DNA from: an uncultured Pelagibacteraceae bacterium
GTDB lineage: Bacteria; Pseudomonadota; Alphaproteobacteria; Pelagibacterales; Pelagibacteraceae
Direction of reading: 5' to 3'
Length of the DNA stretch: 64,000 nt
Assembly (NCBI GenBank): GCA_902558815.1
Contig: CACEFF010000001.1
Coordinates: forward strand, 62,001-126,000
The position numbers were made by a program, and so were the translations under genes. Below, piece after piece: positions 49,067 through 56,488 of this stretch (positions are counted from its first letter, which is position 1; every line of letters begins with the position of its first letter). Below the pieces are notes generated by a model that did no database searches, was not told the origin of the DNA, and saw nothing but the letters and a program-made list of their open reading frames with translations.

Positions 49067-49951
49067 TTAGGCCGCCAAAGGTGATTTGTTTGTAAAATTT
49101 AAATCTTTTAAAGAATTAATCAAATCTTTTTCGTCTTTTTTATTTAAAAGACTTAAAGGAGGTAAAATATTTGTATAAATTTTATCTTCTTGTGAGCAAT
49201 AACTATGCAACCCAGAAATTAGATTATATTTATCAAAAGCGCTTCTAACATCACACAATTTTTTATTTAGAGATTGTTTTTTGCCTGAGTGAAAGTCATC
49301 ATAAACTTTTCTAGAAATTTCTGCTGTCACATTGCATGTTGCAGTGATAATTCCAGAGCATCCTAGTTCCAAACCTTTTAACAGCTTTAATTCTGAACCA
49401 GGAAAGATTGAAAAATTATCTAATTTCAAGTTTTCAAATAAATTATATGAACTATCTTTTACTCCTATTATTTGTTTTGGAAATTTTTTTACAAGTTCTT
49501 TAACACAATCTAAGCTAAATTTATAACCACAAAGTTTTTCAAAGTTATAGAGAATAATCTTACATTCAGGAATAGAATTTATTATTCTTGTATAAAACTC
49601 AATCACTTCTACGTCACCATACTTATAATAAGCTGGTGGCATGATTAGAAATTTTTCAAAATTTAAGGAGTTTGCTATTTTCATAAAGTTAATTGTTTCT
49701 CCCAATGAATTTAAACCTGTACCAATTAAGTAATTATTTTTGTATTTACTTTTTGATAGTTGATTTAATAAATTAATTTTTTCAGAAATAGGTATTAATT
49801 GAGACTGTCCAGTGCTTCCAAATATTGCCGTTCCATGACACCCTTGATCAATTAATTTTTCAGCATGGCTTATCGTTTTTTCAACATTTAAGCTCAAATC
49901 AGAATTTATAATTGACATTGAAGCTGCATAAATCCCACTTATTTTTGTCAT
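49067..49951 (-). CDS. Dihydrodipicolinate synthase/N-acetylneuraminate lyase family aldolase
   Basis: This is a class I aldolase of 294 residues. The Schiff-base lysine is in KQIIGVKDSSYN (about residue 160) and the Tyr in CKIILYNFEKLCG (about 132). The usual G(T/S)TGE motif reads GSTGQSQL (about residues 45-52), with Gln in place of Glu, and the normal YNVPxR segment is replaced by YNFEKL. It is therefore probably not the lysine-pathway DapA but another pyruvate-dependent aldolase or lyase. It abuts cfa (1 base). Confidence 0.78.
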   Translation of the reverse strand: MTKISGIYAASMSIINSDLSLNVEKTISHAEKLIDQGCHGTAIFGSTGQSQLIPISEKINLLNQLSKSKYKNNYLIGTGLNSLGETINFMKIANSLNFEKFLIMPPAYYKYGDVEVIEFYTRIINSIPECKIILYNFEKLCGYKFSLDCVKELVKKFPKQIIGVKDSSYNLFENLKLDNFSIFPGSELKLLKGLELGCSGIITATCNVTAEISRKVYDDFHSGKKQSLNKKLCDVRSAFDKYNLISGLHSYCSQEDKIYTNILPPLSLLNKKDEKDLINSLKDLNFTNKSPLAA

Positions 49952-50000
49952 AATAAAAATTTATATAAAAAATATAATTAGTAAAGTTTATAAATACCAT

Positions 50001-50963
50001 ATGAAAATTTTAGTGATTCAAAATAGAATGGGAATTGGGGATACTGTAATTTTTCTACCCTATATTAAGGCTTTATCTAAAAAATTTAATTCACCTATAA
50101 GTTTACTTGTTAAAGAGAGCTCAAAAGCTAATCAATTTTTATACCAAACTAATTATATTGATGAAATTCTACTTTTACAGAGGGACAAAAAAACGAATAA
50201 TAGACATGCTGGTTTTTTTGGAAGCTTAAATTTAATTACAGATATTAAAAAACATAAGTTTGATAAAATAATAATTTTCAATTCTTCTTTTAGATTTTTT
50301 TTGATTGCAAAATTTTCTAACATCCCAGAAATATATCAATATCCATTATTTCAAAAAAATCAGCAACATATTATTGATACCCCCAGAAAATTTATGAAAG
50401 ATGAATTTAACTTAGATGTCAATGAAGACCCAGAGATTCAAATTGATCATGAATTAATTTCCCAATCATCAACAAAATTTCAAATAAATAAAAATGAATT
50501 AAATATTCTTTTAGGAATAGGAGGATCAGGGCCTACAAAAAGAATTCCAGCAAAAACGTTTATTAGTGTAATTAAAACGATGTCAGAAAAGAAGAAATGT
50601 AAATTTTTTCTAGCTACTGGTGATGATAATGATGAACAACTTATATTGGATGAAATACTAAAATCAAAATTTAAAGATCTTTGTATACCTCTAGATAATC
50701 TTTCGATTAAAGAAACTTTGCCAATAATTAAAAATTGTAATTTATCTATTTGTAATGACTCTAGTTTTAGTCACCTTTCTGCTGCCTTAGGTATAAAAAC
50801 AATAACTCTAATGGCAGACACTCCTTTGATTTATGGAAATTATAGCTCAATTATGTTCCCGATAATTCCTGAAGGAGAAAAAACAGTCACTCATAATACA
50901 TTAGGAAAAGAAAAAATTAGTTCTGAAAAAATATTAAATGAGATTTTTAAGATATTAGATTAG
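50001..50963 (+). CDS. Glycosyltransferase family 9 (heptosyltransferase-like)
   Basis: This is a GT-B glycosyltransferase of 320 residues, likely for LPS core sugars. The N-terminal MKILVIQNRMGIGDTVIFLP is the usual GT9 start. The donor site is visible as LLGIGGSGPTKRIPAKTF (about residues 171-188) and LSICNDSSFSHLSAALGIKTI (about 251-271, in part), with S-x-x-S-H as in heptosyltransferases. It stands apart from the lipid A cluster. Its stop (TTAG) overlaps the convergent J-domain gene. Confidence 0.85.
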   Translation: MKILVIQNRMGIGDTVIFLPYIKALSKKFNSPISLLVKESSKANQFLYQTNYIDEILLLQRDKKTNNRHAGFFGSLNLITDIKKHKFDKIIIFNSSFRFFLIAKFSNIPEIYQYPLFQKNQQHIIDTPRKFMKDEFNLDVNEDPEIQIDHELISQSSTKFQINKNELNILLGIGGSGPTKRIPAKTFISVIKTMSEKKKCKFFLATGDDNDEQLILDEILKSKFKDLCIPLDNLSIKETLPIIKNCNLSICNDSSFSHLSAALGIKTITLMADTPLIYGNYSSIMFPIIPEGEKTVTHNTLGKEKISSEKILNEIFKILD

Positions 50964-51463
50964 GAGATATCCTTTAAAACGATATCCTTAGCTTCATTAA
51001 CAATAGATGATAAACGGGATGTTTCTGGAGAAACATCAGGATGAATTTTTTTTTGAATTTTAACGTAAGCCTTATTTACTTCGGCTTTAGTGATTTTTTT
51101 ATTGATGTCTAGGTTCAAAATTTTATATGCTTCAGTAACAGATATTGATGACTGATTGTTTAAATTAGATTGATTAAAAGAAAATCTTCCTGATCTCCTT
51201 AAAGTTTGAATTAATCTAAAAAGAGATATTAATTGAATAATAGACAGACCCTTCAATTTTAATAATGCAAGACTTGCGAGTGTAAGAGGTAAGGTTAATA
51301 AAAATCTTCCCCCAATAGCAAATAGAATTGCCATTAAGAGCAATCCTATGATAAGTAAAATTCTTAAGCCTTTTGATATCTTTTTTGATGAAATATTGCT
51401 GATTATTTTTAAAAGAAAATAAAAAATAGTCAATATAACTACTGTATAAATTATTATATTCAT
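50960..51463 (-). CDS. Membrane-anchored J-domain protein
   Basis: This is a 167-residue DnaJ-type co-chaperone. The N-terminal part has one helix (about residues 2-20) and a second hydrophobic hairpin (about 32-75), and the C-terminal 60 residues are a J-domain: TEAYKILNLDINKKITKAEV, then YVKIQKKIHPDVS with the HPD needed to stimulate DnaK. The domain ends at the protein end, as in Tim14/Pam18-type proteins. It is divergent from oligopeptidase B, 16 bases away. Confidence 0.85.
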   Translation of the reverse strand: MNIIIYTVVILTIFYFLLKIISNISSKKISKGLRILLIIGLLLMAILFAIGGRFLLTLPLTLASLALLKLKGLSIIQLISLFRLIQTLRRSGRFSFNQSNLNNQSSISVTEAYKILNLDINKKITKAEVNKAYVKIQKKIHPDVSPETSRLSSIVNEAKDIVLKDIS

Positions 51464-51479
51464 ATATTTCTTCTTTTTT

Positions 51480-53555
51480 ATGAAATTACCACAACTACGA
51501 AAAAAACTAGAACTAAAATCTTGTCACAATACAACTTGGGAAGACAATTATAGCTGGATACACCAAAATAATATTTTGGAAGTTTTAAAAGATAAGAAAA
51601 AACTAAATCCTGAGGTAGAAAGCTATCTTAATCAAGAAAATGAATATACTGAACATCACTTAAAAGATACCAAAATAATCCAAAAAAAATTATTTGATGA
51701 GATAAAAGGTAGAATAAAGTTAGATGATGAATCTCTGCCCTATAGAGATCATTCTTATGATTACTGGACTAAAACGACTGCTGAAGGAAATTATTCTATC
51801 AAGCTTAGAAAAAAAATTGGTTCACAAAATACTGAGGAAATATGGAATGGAGACAAAGAGAAAGAAAATCTCAAAACAGACTATTTTGGTGTTGGAGATT
51901 TGGAGATAAGTAACAATGATAAATATCTTGGTTACTCTTTAGATATAAAGGGTTCAGAATATTACACAATTTATATAAGAGATATAAAAACTAACAAAAT
52001 TATCTCAAAAGAAATTTCGGAAACATCTGGGGGAATAACATTTAGTTTAGATGATAGATATATTTTTTATTCGAAACTTGATCAAAATCACAGGGCTAGA
52101 AAAATATATAGACATAAAATTGGAAATTTCGATAAGGAAGATGAATTAATCTTCGAGGAAAAAAGTGATGCTTTTACAGTTAGTATTGGGATAAGTTCGG
52201 ATGAAAAGTATTATTTCATAAATACTTCAGATCACAATACCTCTGAACAATATTATTTCAATTCAAATGAGGAAAGGCCATTACCTAAATTAATAATTAA
52301 AAGAGAAAGAGGTGTTTTGTATTCTATAAATTCATGGGATAAGAAATTTTATAATCACACAAATAAAAATGCTGAAGATTTTAAAATTGATGTCTGTAAT
52401 AATTTAGATCATCAAGAATGGAAAGCTTTCATACCAGCTAAGAACGAAACATTAATAGGTGGACTAACGTTCCTTAATGATTGGATTATTCGAAGTGAAA
52501 CATCAGATGCATTAGAAAAATTATTTGTTAAAAATATTAATACAAACATAGAGGAAGAATTAATTTTTTCTGATGAATCAGTTTATGTTCCTGGAGTATC
52601 ATTAACTCAAAAAGATAGAAATACTGATAAAATCTATTTGGGATATTCATCACCAAAAACACCATCCAGAGTTTATAAATATAATTTGTCAAATAAATCG
52701 AAAGAGCTTGTTAAAGAGCAAGAAATTCCATCTGGTCATAATAAAGGTGATTATATTGTAGAGAGAATTGAATTTAAATCTCATGATGGAAGGCTTGTAC
52801 CTTTAACGATTACCAGACACAAAAAAACTAAAATTGATGGTTCTGCAAATTTATTATTATATGGATATGGATCTTACGGAAATTCAATGTCTCCAAGTTT
52901 TTCATCTACACGATTAAGCTTAATTGACAGAGATATTATATGGGCGACAGCACATATTAGAGGTGGCATGGAAAAAGGTATGAAGTGGTGGAAGGAAGGG
53001 AAGTTGACCAACAAAAAAAATACATTTGAAGATTATATTTATGCAGCAAAATATCTTATAGAGAAAAATTATACTTCAAAAGGAAAAATAATTGGAATGG
53101 GTGGTTCAGCTGGAGGATTATTAATGGGAGCTGTAGTAAATAAATCTCCTGAATTATTTTTAGGAATTATTATGGCTGTACCTTTTGTAGATTCATTAAC
53201 AACAAATCTAGACCATTCTTTACCTTTAACAGTTGGAGAATTTGATGAATTTGGAAATGCAAAAGATAATAAAGATCACTTTGATTACATATTTTCATAT
53301 GCTCCGTACAACAATATTAAAAAAATGGATTATCCACATATGTTAATTACAACAAGTCTAAGTGATAATAGGGTATTATTTGATGAGCCCACTAAATTTA
53401 CTGCAAAACTTAGAGATTATAAAACTGATAATAATTTACTATTACTAAAAACTGAAATGAATGCTGGTCATGGCGGCAAATCTGGAAGGGATGGAGCTAT
53501 AGAGGAAATTGCTCTTGATTATGCTTTTGCGTTAAAAATTTCAAAAAAAATTTAA
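51480..53555 (+). CDS. ptrB: Oligopeptidase B (S9A prolyl oligopeptidase family)
   Basis: This serine peptidase cuts peptides after Arg or Lys. It has 691 residues: an N-terminal seven-bladed propeller and a C-terminal hydrolase domain. The catalytic Ser is in IGMGGSAGGLLMGAV (about residue 542), the Asp in TTSLSDNRVLFDEP and the His in MNAGHGGKSGRDG. AHIRGGMEKGMKWWKEGK is the family segment before the nucleophile. The hsp20 promoter follows immediately. Confidence 0.95.
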   Translation: MKLPQLRKKLELKSCHNTTWEDNYSWIHQNNILEVLKDKKKLNPEVESYLNQENEYTEHHLKDTKIIQKKLFDEIKGRIKLDDESLPYRDHSYDYWTKTTAEGNYSIKLRKKIGSQNTEEIWNGDKEKENLKTDYFGVGDLEISNNDKYLGYSLDIKGSEYYTIYIRDIKTNKIISKEISETSGGITFSLDDRYIFYSKLDQNHRARKIYRHKIGNFDKEDELIFEEKSDAFTVSIGISSDEKYYFINTSDHNTSEQYYFNSNEERPLPKLIIKRERGVLYSINSWDKKFYNHTNKNAEDFKIDVCNNLDHQEWKAFIPAKNETLIGGLTFLNDWIIRSETSDALEKLFVKNINTNIEEELIFSDESVYVPGVSLTQKDRNTDKIYLGYSSPKTPSRVYKYNLSNKSKELVKEQEIPSGHNKGDYIVERIEFKSHDGRLVPLTITRHKKTKIDGSANLLLYGYGSYGNSMSPSFSSTRLSLIDRDIIWATAHIRGGMEKGMKWWKEGKLTNKKNTFEDYIYAAKYLIEKNYTSKGKIIGMGGSAGGLLMGAVVNKSPELFLGIIMAVPFVDSLTTNLDHSLPLTVGEFDEFGNAKDNKDHFDYIFSYAPYNNIKKMDYPHMLITTSLSDNRVLFDEPTKFTAKLRDYKTDNNLLLLKTEMNAGHGGKSGRDGAIEEIALDYAFALKISKKI

Positions 53556-53563
53556 TTCTTCAT

Positions 53564-53590
53564 CTTGAAAAATAATAATTAATTCTTAAA
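53564..53590 (+). promoter_or_regulatory. Possible RpoH-type promoter of hsp20
   Basis: CTTGAAA at 53564-53570 is identical to the groESL -35 box in this window. The -10 region at the expected distance (CTTAAA, 53585-53590, 17 bases after CTTG) is a poor match to CCATAT. The position, 64 bases before the hsp20 ATG, would leave a leader of about 55-60 bases. I trust the -35 box more than the -10 box. Confidence 0.45.
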
Positions 53591-53597
53591 TAAGACA

Positions 53598-53650
53598 TTG
53601 CAAGTCGCCTAATGGGGCTTGCAAAAATAAACTTGCTTAAAAAAGGAGGA
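53598..53650 (+). promoter_or_regulatory. ROSE-like RNA thermometer in the hsp20 leader
   Basis: Two hairpins precede the ATG. The first pairs TTGCAAG (53598-53604) with CTTGCAA (53618-53624) and continues with two more pairs. The second pairs CTTGCTT (53632-53638) with the Shine-Dalgarno region AAGGAG (53643-53648): C-G, U-A, U-G, bulged G, C-G, U-A, U-A around a 4-base AAAA loop. The U-U/C-G-C-U against AGGA pairing with a bulged G is the defining core of ROSE elements, known from small heat-shock genes of alpha- and gammaproteobacteria. The fold was done by hand. Confidence 0.6.
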
Positions 53651-53654
53651 TATT

Positions 53655-54101
53655 ATGACAAGTAAGGATCTATCTATATTTAACTCACTAAGACCATTTT
53701 CAATTGGATTTGACGATATGTTTGACCAGTTTGAAAATATGTTAGGCAACGGTTCTCTGACTATGCAGTCAAATTACCCGCCTTATAACATCAGGAAAAC
53801 TGGAAGGGACAATTATGCAATAGAAGTTGCTTTAGCTGGTTTTAATAAAAATGATGTTGAAGTTGAGTTTGAAGATAATTTATTAACTGTTAGAACTAAA
53901 CAGGTTAATAATTCTGAGAATAAAAATGTTGAAGGAGAAATAATCCATAAAGGTATTTCTCAAAGACAATTTGCAAGATCATTTACTATTGCAGACGATG
54001 TAAAAGTAAATGGTGCAGAACTTAAAGATGGTCTTTTAACAATTTCTTGTGAAAGAATTGTCCCTGAACACAAAAAGAAAAAGCTTATTCTTATTAAATA
54101 A
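53655..54101 (+). CDS. Small heat-shock protein, Hsp20/IbpA family
   Basis: This ATP-independent holdase prevents aggregation. It has 148 residues: an N-terminal arm with RPFSIGFDDMFDQFENML (about residues 13-30), the alpha-crystallin domain from YPPYNIRKTGRDNYAIEVAL (about 43-62) to ADDVKVNGAELKDGLLTISC, and a short tail with the motif IVPEHKKKKL. The Shine-Dalgarno aggagg (53644-53649) is strong but appears to be paired in the leader. It is convergent with the lipoprotein gene. Confidence 0.95.
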   Translation: MTSKDLSIFNSLRPFSIGFDDMFDQFENMLGNGSLTMQSNYPPYNIRKTGRDNYAIEVALAGFNKNDVEVEFEDNLLTVRTKQVNNSENKNVEGEIIHKGISQRQFARSFTIADDVKVNGAELKDGLLTISCERIVPEHKKKKLILIK

Positions 54102-54110
54102 ACTAAACCT

Positions 54111-54139
54111 TGCTTGCGGAGATTTGCTCTCCGCAGGTG
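54111..54139. terminator. Hairpin between hsp20 and the lipoprotein gene
   Basis: A perfect 8-base-pair GC-rich stem TGCGGAGA/TCTCCGCA (54115-54122 and 54128-54135, loop TTTGC), extended by wobble pairs outwards. On the plus strand it is followed by GTGAAATTAAAAAC with no T run. On the minus strand it is followed by a moderately T-rich stretch (GTTTAGTTTATTTAAT). It probably ends the lipoprotein transcript and may protect or end the hsp20 mRNA. Confidence 0.55.
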
Positions 54140-54142
54140 AAA

Positions 54143-54448
54143 TTAAAAACAACCATTAGATACAAAACCAATCACAATAGATTTAGAATCTATTTCAAAT
54201 CTTCTTTCACAAGGTATTCCATATTTCTTCGTGTTGTATACAATTACCAGATTGCCTTTTTCATTTTTAAAATCTTCATCTGGTTTACCTAAATCTATCT
54301 GCAAATCATTAGAAGATTTACCAATAAATTTACTTAATTTTTGATTTTCTTTTTCAACTATCTCGTCTGTTTTTTGTTTAATTGTTTTACACCCTGAGAT
54401 TAAAGTCACCAAAATTAAACTAAGAACAATGAGTTTAAGTTTATCCAT
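54143..54448 (-). CDS. Small lipoprotein, possibly SmpA/BamE-like fold
   Basis: This 101-residue protein has a type II signal peptide with lipobox LISGC (Cys at residue 20). The mature part has a charged linker, then a small domain with FIGKSSNDLQIDLGKPDED (about residues 41-59), LVIVYNTKKYGIPCERRFEI and a C-terminal VSNGCF. The G-K-x-x-x-D-L-x-x-x-L-G-x-P pattern resembles SmpA/OmlA proteins. Two Cys (in GIPCERR and SNGCF) may form a disulphide. The function is unknown. Confidence 0.65.
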   Translation of the reverse strand: MDKLKLIVLSLILVTLISGCKTIKQKTDEIVEKENQKLSKFIGKSSNDLQIDLGKPDEDFKNEKGNLVIVYNTKKYGIPCERRFEIDSKSIVIGFVSNGCF

Positions 54449-54574
54449 AATTTAATAATAACAAGCTATTTCAGTCATAAATATAAACTTCTGAGTTGAA
54501 ATATGTGAATAAAGACTAGTTTTAGTGGGTAATTATAAAAAGAATCAAATAATTATCATTTAATAGGAGGTTGA

Positions 54575-55885
54575 ATGCTTAATAAATATTTCAATTATAA
54601 AAAACACAACACAGATTTTAAAACTGAAGTGATAGCTGGAACTACTACGTTTTTAACTATGGCTTATATAATGTTTTTAAATCCATTTATATTATCGGGA
54701 GAATTTGCCGGACCCGACAAAGGTTTCTTTGATTTCGGCGCGGTATATACTGCAACAATTTTAGCTACAGCTTTGGCTTGTTTTATAATGGCTTTTTACG
54801 GGAAAACTTGGCCAATAGGACTTGCGCCTGGTATGGGTATTAATGCATTTGTAGCTTTTGGAGTTTGTGCTGGTATGGGATACACACCTCAAGAAGCTTT
54901 GGGTGCTGTACTAGTTGCGGGGGTATTATTCTTAATTATATCTCTAACACCAATTAGAGCTTGGCTAATAAATTCAATACCAAAAAGTTTAAAGTTAGGG
55001 ATTGGAGCAGGTATCGGCTTATTCTTAGCAATAATTGGTTTACAAATAATGGAGGTGGTTGTTGATAACCCAGTGACATTGGTACAACTAGGTAATTTAG
55101 GTGACCCATTAGTTCTACTAGGTTGTGCAACATTTATAGCAATAATTGTATTAGAAAAGATGAATGTTAAAGGAAACATTATTATAGGTATTCTTGTATT
55201 TAGTATAATTGCTTGGGCCACTGGTCTTGCTAAATTTAACGGTATTGCAAGCGCACCACCACCTATGACATATTTGTTTGAATTTGATCTATCAGCTGCA
55301 ATGACCGCTGGTATGTCTACTGTTATATTTACTTTATTGTTTATTGACTTTTTTGATACTGCAGGAACTTTGACTTCGGTAGCTAATGTAGCTGGTAAAG
55401 TTGGAAAAGATGGAAAAGTACAAGATATAAATAAAGCTATGTTATCTGACAGTGTGGGTACTGTTGCAGGTGCAATGATGGGGACATCTACCGTCACTAG
55501 CTATGTGGAGTCAGGAGCTGGAGTAAAAGCTGGAGGTAAAACAGGAATGACATCTTTGGTAATTGGTATATTATTCCTAGCATGTATATTTTTTGCTCCA
55601 TTAGCGACTAGTTTGCCAAAACAAATTGATGGCGCTGCTTTACTTTTTGTTTCAGTGTTATTTATTAGAAATATTACTGATATAGAATGGAACGACATTT
55701 CAGAGTCTGCGCCAGCGATCTTAGCAATGATTTCAATGCCTTTAACATATAGTATTAGTAATGGTATAGCTTTAGCATTTGTATCATATGCTTTAATCAA
55801 AATATTTACTGGTAAGTTTTCAAATACTTCACCAGCAATTTGGTTGATTGCAATACTTAGTGTTGTTAGTTTTGTTGTTGCTTAA
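54575..55885 (+). CDS. NCS2 family purine permease (AzgA-like)
   Basis: This takes up purine bases (adenine, guanine or hypoxanthine). It has 436 residues and about twelve to thirteen helices. The N-terminal YFNYKKHNTDFKTEVIAGTT (about residues 5-24), MAYIMFLNPFIL, GLAPGMGINAFVAF and FIDFFDTAGTLTSVA are typical of the COG2252 AzgA group. The Shine-Dalgarno is aggagg (54565-54570). The 126-base leader holds no purine riboswitch that I can recognise. The convergent gene is a purine-type phosphoribosyltransferase, so uptake and salvage lie together. Confidence 0.92.
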   Translation: MLNKYFNYKKHNTDFKTEVIAGTTTFLTMAYIMFLNPFILSGEFAGPDKGFFDFGAVYTATILATALACFIMAFYGKTWPIGLAPGMGINAFVAFGVCAGMGYTPQEALGAVLVAGVLFLIISLTPIRAWLINSIPKSLKLGIGAGIGLFLAIIGLQIMEVVVDNPVTLVQLGNLGDPLVLLGCATFIAIIVLEKMNVKGNIIIGILVFSIIAWATGLAKFNGIASAPPPMTYLFEFDLSAAMTAGMSTVIFTLLFIDFFDTAGTLTSVANVAGKVGKDGKVQDINKAMLSDSVGTVAGAMMGTSTVTSYVESGAGVKAGGKTGMTSLVIGILFLACIFFAPLATSLPKQIDGAALLFVSVLFIRNITDIEWNDISESAPAILAMISMPLTYSISNGIALAFVSYALIKIFTGKFSNTSPAIWLIAILSVVSFVVA

Positions 55886-55896
55886 ATTGAACTTTC

Positions 55897-55932
55897 ATAG
55901 GGCTAGTTAGTACTAGCCCTATTTATTTTTTT
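55897..55932 (+). terminator. Rho-independent terminator of the purine permease gene
   Basis: An 11-base-pair perfect stem ATAGGGCTAGT/ACTAGCCCTAT (55897-55907 and 55912-55922) with a 4-base loop TAGT is followed by TTATTTTTTTTT on the plus strand. It overlaps the last four bases of the convergent phosphoribosyltransferase gene. On the minus strand there is no T run, so it acts mainly for the permease. Confidence 0.9.
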
Positions 55933-56440
55933 TTATAATTTCCTCAATAGATAATTCTTCATAATGTTCTGTGGGTTGAACAATCCAAGGATCTGAGTTT
56001 AATCTAACAGGACAAAAATCTGGTTCAAATTTAGACGATTTTTTTTTCCATAAACATGCTGTTTTAACTTCTTTGATAAAACCTTTGATTGGTTCATAAT
56101 TTTTCAACCATTCTATACTTTTATTAAGTGTCAAACCTGTATCGGATAAATCATCAATTAGGAGAACTTTATTAAAATCTTCATTCTTTGCTAAAGAACT
56201 TATTTCTCTGGCAAAAACTAATTGACCCTGCTGGTCTTCCATCCCTTTTCCTGAATAACTTTGAATTACTATGTATGCTATTGGTAATTTTAAGATTCTA
56301 GAAAGAATATCTATGATAGGAGCTGCACCCCTCATAATACCAACAAGAACTGTTGGTTTATAGCTATCGTGAATTTGAATAGCTAAATTTTCAACTATTT
56401 TAGTGTATTCTTTAAAACTTATAATTAATTTATCTGCCAT
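55919..56440 (-). CDS. Purine-type phosphoribosyltransferase
   Basis: This salvage enzyme attaches a purine base to PRPP. It has 173 residues from ATG 56440 (an ATG five codons upstream is open). The PRPP loop is VLLIDDLSDTGLTL (about residues 97-110) and the pyrophosphate loop is in VGIMRGAAPIIDIL. The C-terminal segment FCPVRLNSDPWIVQPTEHYE resembles the Gpt/xanthine-hypoxanthine group. The exact base is not clear. It faces the purine permease, supporting a joint salvage role. Confidence 0.85.
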   Translation of the reverse strand: MADKLIISFKEYTKIVENLAIQIHDSYKPTVLVGIMRGAAPIIDILSRILKLPIAYIVIQSYSGKGMEDQQGQLVFAREISSLAKNEDFNKVLLIDDLSDTGLTLNKSIEWLKNYEPIKGFIKEVKTACLWKKKSSKFEPDFCPVRLNSDPWIVQPTEHYEELSIEEIIKKNK

Positions 56441-56488
56441 AGAATTTTTTATCATATAAAAAAAATTAAAAAAGATTAAAAAGTAACT

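Noticed and set aside
54449-54574. Purine riboswitch in the permease leader
   Set aside because: No three-way junction with the conserved loop and core sequences of guanine/adenine riboswitches could be recognised; the leader looks like plain AT-rich sequence with a strong Shine-Dalgarno.
54889-55497. A 202-codon minus-strand ORF inside the purine permease gene
   Set aside because: It is a long antisense frame produced by the codon pattern of a hydrophobic protein. The plus-strand frame has clear NCS2 motifs, and the antisense product is low-complexity Pro/Ile/Thr without a family.
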